The notes under the pieces are model-generated. The model saw nothing but the letters and a program-made list of their open reading frames with translations. It made no database searches and was not told the DNA's origin. Positions 33,922 to 43,010 of a stretch of DNA of 64,000 nucleotides are shown here, piece after piece. The stretch's first letter is position 1. Each line of letters starts with the position of its first letter. The position numbers and the translations under genes were made by a program. This DNA comes from Dinoroseobacter sp049801095 (GTDB lineage: Bacteria; Pseudomonadota; Alphaproteobacteria; Rhodobacterales; Rhodobacteraceae): NCBI RefSeq assembly GCF_049801095.1, contig NZ_JBNAGH010000003.1:248001-312000 (forward strand), read 5' to 3'.

Positions 33922-34341
33922 TTACCCGGCGAGACGCGCGCCCCCGGCACCCGGAGAAGACCGCCACCCGAACGCTCCGAGGAGGAGACCGGCGAGCGCG
34001 ACTTCAATGGCCAGCGCCCAGAGAATGCTCGACGAGGGCACCCCGTCGGCCAGCAGGCTGACCACCCGCCCGGCGGGAAAGCTGAGATAGACCGTCAGCG
34101 CCACCTTGAAGGCGAGCGGCGCGAGCGTGGCGCGCCATACGCCAGAGAGCATGATCGCCCCGAAGCTCGCGAGCCCCGCCCCCGGCGCGCGCAATTCGCT
34201 CATCAGGTTCGGGGAGTGATCCAGGGCGATGCCGTAGCTCGCATAGAACGCATGGGGCATGAGCAGGATGGAGAGGCCGATGGCCAACGCCGTGAAACCG
34301 CTGAGACCAAGCGTGATTTTCTGAAAACGGGAGAGATGCAT
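33922..34341 (-). CDS. DUF4345-like membrane protein
   Basis: A 139-residue protein with four predicted membrane helices (about 8-28, 50-66, 70-92, 103-125). It matches the DUF4345 pattern in MPHAFYASYGI near residue 30, SELRAPGAGLASFG and RVVSLLADG. The start at 34341 has AAGGA upstream; extending the frame further back adds a non-membrane, basic stretch without a ribosome site. Function unknown for the family. Confidence 0.7.
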   Translation of the reverse strand: MHLSRFQKITLGLSGFTALAIGLSILLMPHAFYASYGIALDHSPNLMSELRAPGAGLASFGAIMLSGVWRATLAPLAFKVALTVYLSFPAGRVVSLLADGVPSSSILWALAIEVALAGLLLGAFGWRSSPGAGGARLAG

Positions 34342-34467
34342 CTGTGTAGTCCTTGGTGAGAGTTGATGACCAAGGAATAGGATGCGCGGGCGGCCAGGGT
34401 CTTGACCCGCCATGCCAGCCTTTTGACCGTGGCGGCCAAGGTGCCATTTGCGCCTTGCCCCAAACAC

Positions 34468-34500
34468 GAAAAACGGCGCGGTTCGAGACCGCGCCGTTTC
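34468..34500 (-). terminator. Intrinsic terminator of the solute-binding protein gene
   Basis: A 12-bp perfect stem (AAACGGCGCGGT / ACCGCGCCGTTT, loop TCGAG) gives TTTTT on the minus strand after the stem. It sits 24 bp past the stop at 34524. Confidence 0.9.
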
Positions 34501-34523
34501 AGGCCGTCAAAGCCCGAGTGGCT

Positions 34524-36089
34524 TTAGTTCATCGTCACCCAGCGCAGGATGAAGAAGTTGTCCGGGCGTTGGGTCAGGCTGACCGTGTCGCGCGCGCCCC
34601 AGACCAGGGGCTGGACGTAGAGGGGCACATAGGCCGCCTCGTCCTGCAGGATCCCGGTGACCTCGTCGAGCATGGCCTGACGTTTGGTGTCGTCGATCTC
34701 GGACTGGATCATCGGCAGAAGCTCATCGACCCGCGCGTTCGAGAAGCCGCCGAAGTTCCACGAGCCCAGCTTCTTCTCGGCATTCGGGGTCGAGGCAAGG
34801 AAGCGGATCGGATGCTCGGCATCAAAGGTGCCCGGGGACCAGCCCAAGAGGTACATGTCGAAATCATCCTCGCGCAGGCGCGGCCAGTAGCCCCGGACGG
34901 GCATGGTCTCGAGCTCCGGCTGGAGGCCGATCTGCGACAGCATCGAGGTGACCGCCTGGCACACGGCCTCATCGTTCAGATAGCGATCATTGGGGCATTT
35001 CAGCCCGAAGGAGAAGCCCTCGGGATAGCCCGCCTCGGCCAGCAGCGCGCGCGCCGCCTCCGGATCATAGGCGGGACGGTCCGCGAGGCCTGCGGAATAG
35101 CCACGCATGGCCGGGCTGACGAGCTGGCTCGCAGGCTCCGCATTGCCGCGCATGATCGTCTGCAGGATCGCGGGCACATTGATCGCCTGGGACACCGCCT
35201 GGCGGACGCGCAGATCCGTGAACGGGTTCCCCGGATCATCGGATTGCGAATACTTCAGGCTCTCGGCCTCATGGGGGAAGCCCAGCATGATGACCCGCGC
35301 CTCGATCCCCTGGATCACCTGCACGCCCGCCTGACCCGAAAGCCGCGCGGCATCCTGGATCGGCACAGGGTTGATCATGTCGATATCGCCCGACAGCAGT
35401 GCTGCCACGGCGGTGGCCGGGTTCTGGATCGGTGTGAACTCGGCGCGAGTGATGTTGTGCTCCGCCTCGCCCCACCAGCCCGCGAAGGGCTCCAGCACCG
35501 TGCGCAGGCCCGGCTCGCGCGCGGTCACCTGGAAGGCCCCGGTGCCATTGGCGTTCAGCGTCGCGTAGTTCCCGGTCTCCTTGTCGGGCAGAGCGGCGCC
35601 ATTGGCCTCGGCCCAGCCACTGTCGAGGATCATCCAGTTCGCGATGCTGTCCGGGAAGATCGGGTTCGGGGCCGAGGTCATGATATCGACCGTGTAGTCA
35701 TCCACGACCTTCACCTCGGAGACGGGTGCGAACCAGCTGCGGGTATCCGAGGATTCGTCCGACGCCCGCTGATAGGAGAAGAGCACATCTTCGGCCGTGA
35801 AGGCCGCGCCATCATGGAAGGTCACGCCCTCGCGCAGGGTGAAGCGCCAGCCCTCGCCATCGCCGATCGGCTCCCACCCGGTGGCGAGCGCAGGCTCGAT
35901 CGCCATGTCCTTGCCGCGCCGGACAAGCCCCTCATAGACGTTGTTGAGAAAGCCCAGAACCGGGGCGGAGTTGACCGCGTGGGGGTCCATGGTCTGCGGA
36001 TCCGTGGTCGAGGCCCAGCGGAACTCGTTGGCCGAAGCCGGAACCGCGACAAGCAGCGCCAGCGCGGTCGAGGTCAGCAATCGCGTCAT
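34524..36089 (-). CDS. Family-5 extracellular solute-binding protein (peptide/nickel type), copy 1
   Basis: A 521-residue periplasmic binding protein. It has a signal peptide (residues 1-20, cleavage after PASA) and the family-5 start FRWASTTDPQTMDPHAV. The signature region is WRFTLREGVTFHDGAAFTAEDVLFSY, with VRQAVSQAINVPAILQ and CPNDRYLNDEAVCQA further on. It probably serves the Dpp/Opp-type transporter at 27940-32338. It is closely related to the second binding protein at 37696, sharing CPNDRY, TPIQN.AT.VAALL and PVQD-type segments, and is most likely a paralogue from duplication. It is monocistronic with its own terminator. The ligand is unknown. Confidence 0.93.
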   Translation of the reverse strand: MTRLLTSTALALLVAVPASANEFRWASTTDPQTMDPHAVNSAPVLGFLNNVYEGLVRRGKDMAIEPALATGWEPIGDGEGWRFTLREGVTFHDGAAFTAEDVLFSYQRASDESSDTRSWFAPVSEVKVVDDYTVDIMTSAPNPIFPDSIANWMILDSGWAEANGAALPDKETGNYATLNANGTGAFQVTAREPGLRTVLEPFAGWWGEAEHNITRAEFTPIQNPATAVAALLSGDIDMINPVPIQDAARLSGQAGVQVIQGIEARVIMLGFPHEAESLKYSQSDDPGNPFTDLRVRQAVSQAINVPAILQTIMRGNAEPASQLVSPAMRGYSAGLADRPAYDPEAARALLAEAGYPEGFSFGLKCPNDRYLNDEAVCQAVTSMLSQIGLQPELETMPVRGYWPRLREDDFDMYLLGWSPGTFDAEHPIRFLASTPNAEKKLGSWNFGGFSNARVDELLPMIQSEIDDTKRQAMLDEVTGILQDEAAYVPLYVQPLVWGARDTVSLTQRPDNFFILRWVTMN

Positions 36090-36226
36090 GATCTGTCCTT
36101 ATGTGGTCTATGCAGCAACCCGCGCAGCATGACGCCAAAATGTCGCAGGGTCATCGCGAAAACGCGCAGATCACGGGGCTGTGATAGCCCGATTTGCCCG
36201 CGCCCTGCCCCGGGGCCCGAGGGCTG

Positions 36227-36715
36227 TCAGCTCTCGTAGCGTTCGCCTTTTTTGTTGGTGAAGACATAGGCGCCCTCGATCAGATGGGCCTCCAGATCAT
36301 CGTCTGGATAGGTGCCGCTGTCTCCCGGGCTGCGGTCGCCAATCTCGAGATAGCGGACCGGGGTGGCGGTCTCGTTCACGAGGTGATGGGCCACGCCGCC
36401 CGCTGGAAACCCGGCGCACATGCCGGGGGCGAGCCGCACCTCCCCCTGATCGGTTTTCAGGGTCGGATGACCGCTGAGGATATAGATGAACTCGTCCTGG
36501 GTCTTGTGACGGTGCAGGAGCGCGGATTCCGCGCCCGGGGCGAGATCCGTCAGGTTCACGCCGAAATTGGACAACCCGAAGGCATTGCCCAGCTGGCGTT
36601 TGGCCCGTCCTTCAACCCGGGCCGCAAAGGCTGCGGGATAGGAGGATTTCCCCTCCCGCAGGGGGATTTCCGTGGCCAGCGCAGCGAGGGGTTTGGGGGA
36701 TGTTTCATCGGTCAT
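36227..36715 (-). CDS. Cupin-domain protein
   Basis: A 162-residue single-cupin protein. The conserved cupin motif 1 is seen as LLHRHKTQDEFIYILSG (about 88-104) and motif 2 as GMCAGFPAGGVAHHLVN (about 118-134), giving the expected His/Glu metal ligands. The gene overlaps the 3' end of the AraC-type regulator by 11 bp, so the two are co-transcribed. The ribosome site is AAGGAG. It is probably a metal-dependent isomerase, dioxygenase or small-molecule sensor; the substrate is not recognised. Confidence 0.85.
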   Translation of the reverse strand: MTDETSPKPLAALATEIPLREGKSSYPAAFAARVEGRAKRQLGNAFGLSNFGVNLTDLAPGAESALLHRHKTQDEFIYILSGHPTLKTDQGEVRLAPGMCAGFPAGGVAHHLVNETATPVRYLEIGDRSPGDSGTYPDDDLEAHLIEGAYVFTNKKGERYES

Positions 36716-37520
36716 TCGAACTCTCCTTGATGGAAACGGGGCGGCGCAAGTCGCGCGGCGACAGGGCAAAGCGCGCCTGAAAGCGGCTGGCAAAGCGCGA
36801 GGCGGAGCGATAGCCCACGGCCTCGGCCACCGAGGCCACGGGCCAGCGCGTGGTTTGCAGCAGGTGCAGACCGCTGGCGAGCCGCAGCTCGCGCAGGATC
36901 TCCTGAAAGCTCTGACCCTCGACGCGCAGTCGGCGGCGCAGGGTGGCGGGACTGAGACCGAGGCGCCTTGCAGCGGTCTCGGCGGTCCAGGGCGCAGCAA
37001 GATCTGCGGCGAGGAGCGTCCGGAGCTGCGCCGCAAGATCCACCACAGGCGCGGGCGACACCCAGGCCCCGGCGAGCGCCATCTCCAGCGCCAGAGCCTC
37101 GCAGGAGAGCTGTGAGCGGGGATGGGTCGGCGCGCGGCGAAGATCCGTCAGAGCCGTGATGAAGGCCTGCGCCACCGCGCCCATTGCGAGGCAGGATTGC
37201 AAGGGGGGCGTCTTGCGAACCGCCCCCTCCCCGAGACGGGCATAGGCCGCCTCGAAGAGAGGTCGCGGCACCGCCAACACCGTGGCAGCATAAGGCATGC
37301 CGCCAAGGGGCAGGTTCTCGACCAGAAGTGGCGTCGCCTCGGGCAACAGGACCAGCGCGCCCGCCTCCACCCGGGTTGTGCAGCCGTCCGCGCTCAGACG
37401 CTTTTCGCCCGCCTCGACCCGGATCACCGCTGGTGATGGGCTGATCAGACGATCGAACCGCGCCCGGCGGTATTGCCGGATGTGAAAACCCGGCGCGGTC
37501 TCCTGATCATCTGCGCTCAT
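36705..37520 (-). CDS. AraC-family transcriptional regulator
   Basis: A 271-residue regulator with an N-terminal sensing domain (about 1-165) and a C-terminal AraC double helix-turn-helix (about 170-265). Visible pieces are TAETAARRLGLSPATLRRRLRVEGQSF and the second-helix consensus SVAEAVGYRSASRFASRFQARFALSPRDLR. It overlaps the cupin gene, which it probably controls along with itself. The adjacent solute-binding protein genes are other possible targets. There is no strong ribosome site before the ATG at 37520. Confidence 0.9.
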   Translation of the reverse strand: MSADDQETAPGFHIRQYRRARFDRLISPSPAVIRVEAGEKRLSADGCTTRVEAGALVLLPEATPLLVENLPLGGMPYAATVLAVPRPLFEAAYARLGEGAVRKTPPLQSCLAMGAVAQAFITALTDLRRAPTHPRSQLSCEALALEMALAGAWVSPAPVVDLAAQLRTLLAADLAAPWTAETAARRLGLSPATLRRRLRVEGQSFQEILRELRLASGLHLLQTTRWPVASVAEAVGYRSASRFASRFQARFALSPRDLRRPVSIKESSNDR

Positions 37521-37641
37521 GGGACGAGACTAGGCCGATGCCGCCGCCCACCGCCAGCGCCGAGCTGCGCCCATCCGGGTCAATTTGCGCCCATTCCGAT
37601 CAGAGCCGCGCCAATCTGGCCCGGCTTGCGCGATTTGGCAC

Positions 37642-37670
37642 AAAAAATGCCGGACCCGAAGGCCCGGCAT
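37642..37670 (-). terminator. Intrinsic terminator of the second solute-binding protein gene
   Basis: The stem TGCCGGGCC / GGTCCGGCA (one mismatch allowed, TTCG-type loop) is followed on the minus strand by TTTTTT. It lies 26 bp after the stop at 37696. Confidence 0.88.
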
Positions 37671-37695
37671 ATCTGCGTGAACTGGTCCGGCGGGA

Positions 37696-39279
37696 TCAGT
37701 TGAAGGTGAAGTATTTGAACTTCGGCTGGTCCTCGGGATCCACATTCGGGAAATCGACGGACTGCTTGCTGCCCCAGTTCAACACCTGGTGGTGGACCGG
37801 CAGATAGAGCTGCTGGTCCTGCACCACGCTCCAGATCTCGCCGATGGTCGCGTTGCGCGCCGAGAGATCGGTCTCGGAGGCGAGGCTCACGATCTTCTCG
37901 TCAACCATGGCGTCTGCGAAGCCCGTGTTGTTCCAGGACCCCCGATCGCCGCCGCGCGAATGCACGAGGAAGTTGAAGATGTACTCGGAATCGTAGGTCG
38001 GAACGCCCCAGCCCAGCATGTAGAAGTTGGTCTCGCCATTCTGGATCAGCGGGAAGTGCTGCGCCTTGGGTTTGGCGTCGAGGTTCACGGTGATGCCGAT
38101 CTGCCCCATCATGCCGACGGCGGCCTGGCAGATCGCCTCGTCATTGATGTAGCGATCATTCGGGCAGTCGAGGGTGATCGAGAAGCCGTCGGAATAGCCC
38201 GCTTCTTCCATCAGTGCCTTGGCCGCATCGAGATCGGTCTTGGAGGCCGCGTCCATTTCCTCGGTCCAGCCATTGACGAAGGGCGGCGAGATCATGCCCG
38301 CGGGGGCGGACTGGCCGCGCATCACGACCTGTTTGATCGCATCGCGGTTGATCGCCATGTTCATGGCCTTGCGCACGCGCACATCCGCAAGCGGGTTGGC
38401 CCCATCCACATTGTCGCTGTCGATGTCATCGGCACCGGAATTCATGCCAAAGAAGATCACGCGGTTCTGCGCCGCGGTGCTCACTTCGAGCCCGTCGGTG
38501 CTCGCCACGCGCTCCAGATCCTGCACGGGCACGTCCTGGATGAAGTCCACCTCACCGGTCAGCAGCGCGGCCACGCGGGTCGCTGCGTTCTGGATCGGGG
38601 TGTAGATGATCTCGCTCACTTCCATGGGGAAGTCCGACGCGCCCCAATAGCCGTCATTCTTGGTCAGAACCGTGCGCACATCGGGCTCGCGGCTGGTCAG
38701 GGTGAAAGGACCTGTGCCCATGGCGTTGGTGGCCGCGAAAGTGGTCTCACCATTGGCGATGTCCTGCACCTTGGTGACGCCATTCGCCTCGGTCCAGCCC
38801 TTGTCCATGATGAACAGGTTGGTGAAGTTGTTCGGCAGGATCGGGTTCGGGCCGTCGGTCACGAACTCGACGGTCATGTCATCCACCGCGCGCACCTCGG
38901 TGATCGAGGTCAGCAGCTCTTTCATGGCCGAGGTTTCGGATTTCGCCCGCTCGAAGGAGAAGACCACATCCTCGGCGGTCATGTCCGAGCCATCGTGGAA
39001 CTTCACGCCTTCGCGCAGCTTGAAGACCCAGACGGTCGGGTCATCGGCCTTGGGGCCCCACTCGGTGGCGAGCGCCCCTTCGAACTGACCGAACATGTCG
39101 CGAATGATCAGTGGCTCATAGATCTGGTGGGCCAGCGCGTGGGTCGGGCCTTCGTTCTGCGCGTGCGGGTCAAGGGTCAGGCTGTCACCAGCCCGCGCCC
39201 AGCGGAGGGATTCAGCACTGGCAAGCAACGGCGTCAGGACGAGCGCCGATGTGGCCAGCAGAAGGGTCGTTTTTTTCAT
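37696..39279 (-). CDS. Family-5 extracellular solute-binding protein (peptide/nickel type), copy 2
   Basis: A 527-residue periplasmic binding protein: a signal peptide (1-22, MKKTTLLLATSALVLTPLLASA) then the family-5 body. Seen are LRWARAGDSLTLDPHAQ, FKLREGVKFHDGSDMTAEDVVFSF, VRKAMNMAINRDAIKQ and CPNDRYINDEAICQA. It is paralogous to the binding protein at 34524, with colinear motifs throughout. The start at 39279 has GGGAGATACGATCC; the open frame continuing upstream for about 159 codons has no signal peptide and no binding-protein similarity. It is likely an alternative ligand receptor for the nearby transporter or for one elsewhere. Confidence 0.93.
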   Translation of the reverse strand: MKKTTLLLATSALVLTPLLASAESLRWARAGDSLTLDPHAQNEGPTHALAHQIYEPLIIRDMFGQFEGALATEWGPKADDPTVWVFKLREGVKFHDGSDMTAEDVVFSFERAKSETSAMKELLTSITEVRAVDDMTVEFVTDGPNPILPNNFTNLFIMDKGWTEANGVTKVQDIANGETTFAATNAMGTGPFTLTSREPDVRTVLTKNDGYWGASDFPMEVSEIIYTPIQNAATRVAALLTGEVDFIQDVPVQDLERVASTDGLEVSTAAQNRVIFFGMNSGADDIDSDNVDGANPLADVRVRKAMNMAINRDAIKQVVMRGQSAPAGMISPPFVNGWTEEMDAASKTDLDAAKALMEEAGYSDGFSITLDCPNDRYINDEAICQAAVGMMGQIGITVNLDAKPKAQHFPLIQNGETNFYMLGWGVPTYDSEYIFNFLVHSRGGDRGSWNNTGFADAMVDEKIVSLASETDLSARNATIGEIWSVVQDQQLYLPVHHQVLNWGSKQSVDFPNVDPEDQPKFKYFTFN

Positions 39280-40004
39280 GGATCGTATCTCCCAGTTATG
39301 GTTCGGCGGGCAGGGCATGGGTTGCCATCCGCCGGGCTGCCGGGGGCCATCTTGTGTGACCGCCTCGACAGGCGCCGGAAAAAAGAATGACCGCGCGGCA
39401 GCAGAACGCAAGGCCGAAATGCGCCGCCCCCGCGTCAAGCGCGTCGCACCAGACACCCCCTGATCGGAATTCAGGCGGCTCGACCCTGCGGTGCCGCCGG
39501 ACCGGTCGACAGGCCGGGTTGAGGGCGGCGGTGTGGGGCGGTTTTCCTCCGAAAACTGGCCCAAATCCCGCGCCGGCCCGGGTTCTTTCGCAGGCTCGGC
39601 CTTGCGCGGCGCCCCGCACAAAAAATCGGCAATTCGCCGAAATCCGCCAAGCCCTTGAAAACACGCGTTAACGTTAAGAATTTCTGCAGAGACCCCGCCA
39701 AAACAGGCAATCACTAACAGATCGCTAACGCCGAATGACCCAAGGTAAGCAGGCATCTGAGCAGGATGCGATCAACGCAGGTAAGATGGGCTTCAAACAA
39801 TTGAAAAAAAGCAATTTTTTAGCAGCTAGTCTTTTCAATCAAGGGCACTGTTCCCGCCCGATACGTTTGAAGAACCAAAGTGTGGAGTTCAACTTCGATG
39901 TGTCCAATTCCTGTTCAGATGCACCCTTCCCGGTGGAAACAGAGCGGCGGGTTCATTCCCAAACCAACCCCGTTTCTCTGCACCCCCCGCTCGGGGATGC
40001 TGAA
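39280..40004. other. 725-bp intergenic region between divergent genes, no gene seen
   Basis: The left part is GC-rich. The right part (about 39650-39900) is clearly AT-richer, with GTTAACGTTAAG (39666-39677, containing the palindrome TTAACGTTAA) and runs of A and T near 39805-39820. It should hold the promoters of the binding protein (leftward) and the SARP-like regulator (rightward). Frames crossing it have non-coding codon use. No RNA gene was recognised. Confidence 0.5.
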
Positions 40005-40856
40005 ATGAGTGCGGCATCTCAGACGGGGCTTGCCCAGCTGGCCAAGCTCTATGTGCTTGGTCCGCTGGGCCTTTTTTCCGCCGATGAGCGGAACCTGACC
40101 CCCCGCGGCAAGAAAACCCAAGGGCTGCTCGCGCTATTGGCGCTGGCCCCGCGGGGACAGCGCACCCGGGTCTGGCTGCGCGACAAGCTCTGGAGCACCA
40201 GCGACGAACAGAAATCCGCCTCTTCCCTGCGCCAGACCATTTTCGAGCTGCGCAAGGATCTGGGCCCGCTGGCCGATGAAATTCTCGAGATCAACCGGAC
40301 CTCGATCGCCCTGCGGCTCGATCGGATCTGGATCGACCATACCGCCGTCAGCGAGGATCCCACGGAAATTCACGCCCTGCATATCGGTGAGGAAACCGAG
40401 CTGCTCGAAGGGATGGATGTGGCCGATGAGGAATTCGAGGACTGGCTGCAGATGGAGCGCCAGATCTGGCATGACCGCGCCGCAAAGATCCTCGCCTCGG
40501 ATCCCTATATCGCGCCGCCGGCACCGACCCATGACCCCCATCGCAGCACCGTCGTGCCCCTGCGCCAGAGCCGCGACCGCGCCACGCCCAAGGGACGGCC
40601 ACCGTCAGACGGGCGGAGCTGGGGCGAGGCCCAGGCCGCGCATCCCGCCGAATATGTGCTGGAAGCCGTGGCGCGCAATTTGCAAGAGCTCGAGCCTTCG
40701 GCCTTCTTCGCGCCGCGCGGCACCGGCCGGACCTGTGAACGAGGAAGTCAGGTCTCCGAGACGGAATACGTCACCCGCGTCCGCACCCTGCGCGCGGCCG
40801 ACAGCCTGACCCTGACCTTCGAGGTCTACCGCGCGGCCCCGGTCGCCGCCGAGTAA
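40005..40856 (+). CDS. SARP/BTAD-like transcriptional regulator (short form)
   Basis: A 283-residue protein. An OmpR/SARP-type winged helix at the N-terminus (about 14-105, YVLGPLGLFSADERNLTPRGKKTQGLLALLAL, then SASSLRQTIFELRKDLG) is followed by a BTAD-like piece (LLEGMDVADEEFEDWLQMERQ, about 137-157). The remaining 125 residues are Arg/Pro-rich and then mixed. Typical relatives carry a long TPR or cyclase domain after this point, so this is a shortened form. The start at 40005 was preferred to one 90 codons upstream because the extension is AT-rich and non-coding in character. Targets unknown. Confidence 0.7.
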   Translation: MSAASQTGLAQLAKLYVLGPLGLFSADERNLTPRGKKTQGLLALLALAPRGQRTRVWLRDKLWSTSDEQKSASSLRQTIFELRKDLGPLADEILEINRTSIALRLDRIWIDHTAVSEDPTEIHALHIGEETELLEGMDVADEEFEDWLQMERQIWHDRAAKILASDPYIAPPAPTHDPHRSTVVPLRQSRDRATPKGRPPSDGRSWGEAQAAHPAEYVLEAVARNLQELEPSAFFAPRGTGRTCERGSQVSETEYVTRVRTLRAADSLTLTFEVYRAAPVAAE

Positions 40857-40876
40857 GCCCCCGGCCTGCTCCGTCC

Positions 40877-41758
40877 TCAGAACCCGTAAAGCGCTGCCGG
40901 CGTCTCCGTGAGGATGCGGCGGCGGTGGTCGTCCGATGGGACCACATCCAGAAACGCATTGAGCAGATCCCCCGCATCAGGCTGGGCCGCATCCGCGAGC
41001 ATCAGGTGGGGCCAATCGCTCCCCCAGAGGCAGCGATCTGGGTTGGCCTCCACCAGCGCGGCGATGGCCGCCGCGGCCCCGTCATAGGGCGCAGGGCAGA
41101 GCCGGTAGGGCGCCGAGAGCTTCACATAGGCCTGCCCCTCCGCCACCAGACGGCAGAGCGCGGCAAAGCCGGGTTCCGCAGAGCCCGCGGCCAGATCAGG
41201 CCAGCCGATATGGTCAAACACCACCGGCACACCGAGCCCTGGCACATCCGGCGCCAGTTCGATCATGTGTCTATGGGTGTTCATGAGCATCTGCACATGC
41301 AGCCCATGGGCCGCAAGTCGCGGGGCCATCTCGCGCACCCCCTCCCAGGACAGGATCCCGCCATGGACATAGTTCAGGCGCACACCGACCACCCCCGCCT
41401 CGGCGAGGGCAGCCAGCTCCGCATCCGGCGCGCCATCGCGCACCAGCCCGATCCCGCGCGCCCGATCTCCGAGGGCGGCCACAGCAGCCCGGGTCACGGT
41501 GTTGTCGCCGCCATAGAGGATCGAATGGACGATCACGACCCGCGCCATCTGCAGCGTGTCGAGATGGGTCTCGAGCCGCGCCACCCAGTCCAGCAAAGCC
41601 CCGGGCGCCGGATCCTCGACCCGCCCGTCCCAAAGGGGAATATCGTCGGCGACCATGTGGACATGGGCATCGCAGGCCCCCGCAGGGATCGCGGTTTTGG
41701 GCGGGCGCGGGCGCATTACGGGCGGCAGGGCGGCAGGCATGGGATCAGCGGGGGTCAT
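40877..41758 (-). CDS. Amidohydrolase-2 family protein (2-pyrone-4,6-dicarboxylate lactonase-like)
   Basis: A 293-residue TIM-barrel metal-dependent hydrolase. It has the first metal motif CDAHVHM (His 32 and 34), a VVFDHIGWPD strand end (about 188-197) and the terminal WGSDWPHLML Asp motif (about 248-257). The overall layout resembles 2-pyrone-4,6-dicarboxylate lactonase and other COG3618 hydrolases. It lies 67 bp downstream of an alpha/beta hydrolase gene on the same strand, suggesting a small catabolic pair. The substrate is not determined from sequence. Confidence 0.82.
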   Translation of the reverse strand: MTPADPMPAALPPVMRPRPPKTAIPAGACDAHVHMVADDIPLWDGRVEDPAPGALLDWVARLETHLDTLQMARVVIVHSILYGGDNTVTRAAVAALGDRARGIGLVRDGAPDAELAALAEAGVVGVRLNYVHGGILSWEGVREMAPRLAAHGLHVQMLMNTHRHMIELAPDVPGLGVPVVFDHIGWPDLAAGSAEPGFAALCRLVAEGQAYVKLSAPYRLCPAPYDGAAAAIAALVEANPDRCLWGSDWPHLMLADAAQPDAGDLLNAFLDVVPSDDHRRRILTETPAALYGF

Positions 41759-41825
41759 CGGGTACCTCTGCGGGCTGGGATCGCCCCTTTGATCTGACCG
41801 GCACGGACCGGTTTGTCCAGCATGG

Positions 41826-42533
41826 TCAGGCGCGGCCCGCCTCCTCCGCCAGAAAGGCTTGCACCGCGCCATAGAAGGCCCCCGGCACGTCCTTATGGAG
41901 CATATGGCCGCCTTCGAGCATCCGGTGTTTGGCCCCGGGCAGGCGTCGGGCGAGATCCAGAGCCTGTTTATGGGTGCGCGGGTTCCGGCGCCCGGTCAGG
42001 ATCAGCACCGGGCAGTGGATCCGGTCGATCAGGTCGCGCCCGTCAAAGCTGTGTGCCGCCGCCATGGCGTCGTTGAGCCCAGCGGGATCCATCCGCGCCA
42101 CCTCGGTCAGATAGGCCTTTTTCGCGGCGCCCTTCTCGCCCATGGCCGCGAGCTTGGCCGTGCCTCGGGGACCGAGCTTGGCGGTGAGCCAACTGGCGAA
42201 CTTCGCCCCTTTCCGGTCGATCCAGCGGCTTTGCATCGTGAAGGCGCTCTCGGCAAAGACAAACCGGGTGATGCGCTCAGGCTGGGTCGCGGCCAGATGC
42301 AGTCCGATCATGCCGCCCAGGGAATGGCCCACGAGCGCGCAGCGGGGCGACAAGTGCGGCAAGAGCGCCTCGGCGAACCCGGCCACAGTGGCCTCGCGCA
42401 CCCGCGGCGTGCCTGCATGGCCCGGCAGGTCGAGGCAGAGACCCTCGGCCTTGCCCTCCCAAGTCTGGGCCGAAAGCCCCGCACCGTGGAGCCAGACTGT
42501 CTGGGTTTGCGGGTCGGACATTGACGCGGACAT
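41826..42533 (-). CDS. Alpha/beta hydrolase
   Basis: A 235-residue alpha/beta hydrolase. The oxyanion region is LHGAGLSAQTW (about 16-26), the nucleophile elbow GHSLGG (about 69-74) carries the serine, and GGHMLHKD near the C-terminus supplies the histidine. The start at 42533 follows AGGAGCATC; another ATG lies four codons in. It is probably an esterase or thioesterase acting with the downstream amidohydrolase. Confidence 0.85.
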   Translation of the reverse strand: MSASMSDPQTQTVWLHGAGLSAQTWEGKAEGLCLDLPGHAGTPRVREATVAGFAEALLPHLSPRCALVGHSLGGMIGLHLAATQPERITRFVFAESAFTMQSRWIDRKGAKFASWLTAKLGPRGTAKLAAMGEKGAAKKAYLTEVARMDPAGLNDAMAAAHSFDGRDLIDRIHCPVLILTGRRNPRTHKQALDLARRLPGAKHRMLEGGHMLHKDVPGAFYGAVQAFLAEEAGRA

Positions 42534-42957
42534 GGGCGATGCTCCTGCAAGGTTTGGCGGGAGGGTGGCGAGCCCCAAGGAAAGGGTCAAGCCCGCCTCC
42601 TCCAGCTCTACCAGCGCGTCACGTGGGCCCGGAACCTACAGGGCACACCGGAGTATCCTTCGTGCAAGGGCGAGGCTCTAGATGGGTGCGAAGTCCGTCA
42701 TCTCGGCTACCGTTCGATGAGCCCGAGACCTCCGCAGTGTCCCAGAGCACGCAGCAAGAGCTGTGCATGGAACTGAGCCACTCCAAGCGCGGTTTGGCCG
42801 CGCGGGCCCGACCAACCGGTTTAAAGTCACGTTGCAAAAAGTAAGCCGCCGCATTTTCAAGATCACGGGCATGCGGGGCAGTAAGTGCGATGACCAAGGC
42901 ATTGGTACGCTACTCGGCCTCTGCGGTAGGGCAACAGGGCACTGAGACGTTCGGCCA
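42534..42957. other. Intergenic region without a recognised gene
   Basis: About 420 bp between the alpha/beta hydrolase start and the ior terminator. A 92-codon frame on the minus strand (42619-42897) has atypical codon use for the window, a Cys pair and no ribosome site. It resembles a decayed fragment, possibly of a mobile element, but I recognise no domain and see no flanking inverted repeats. No tRNA-like fold was found. Confidence 0.4.
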
Positions 42958-42960
42958 ATG

Positions 42961-42986
42961 AAAAGGCCCCGTCGTGAGACGGGGCC
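42961..42986 (-). terminator. Intrinsic terminator of iorAB
   Basis: A 9-bp perfect stem GGCCCCGTC / GACGGGGCC with a GTGA loop is followed on the minus strand by TTTTC. It sits 25 bp past the iorB stop. Confidence 0.88.
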
Positions 42987-43010
42987 GTTCGTGAGTGGTG
43001 TGGCGCGGGC

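Noticed and set aside
39280..39756. N-terminal extension of the second solute-binding protein
   Set aside because: The extension has non-coding codon use, and a signal peptide begins exactly at the ATG at 39279 with a good ribosome site.
42600..42960. tRNA or structured RNA in the gap upstream of the ior terminator
   Set aside because: No cloverleaf, anticodon loop or CCA-type acceptor could be folded by eye.
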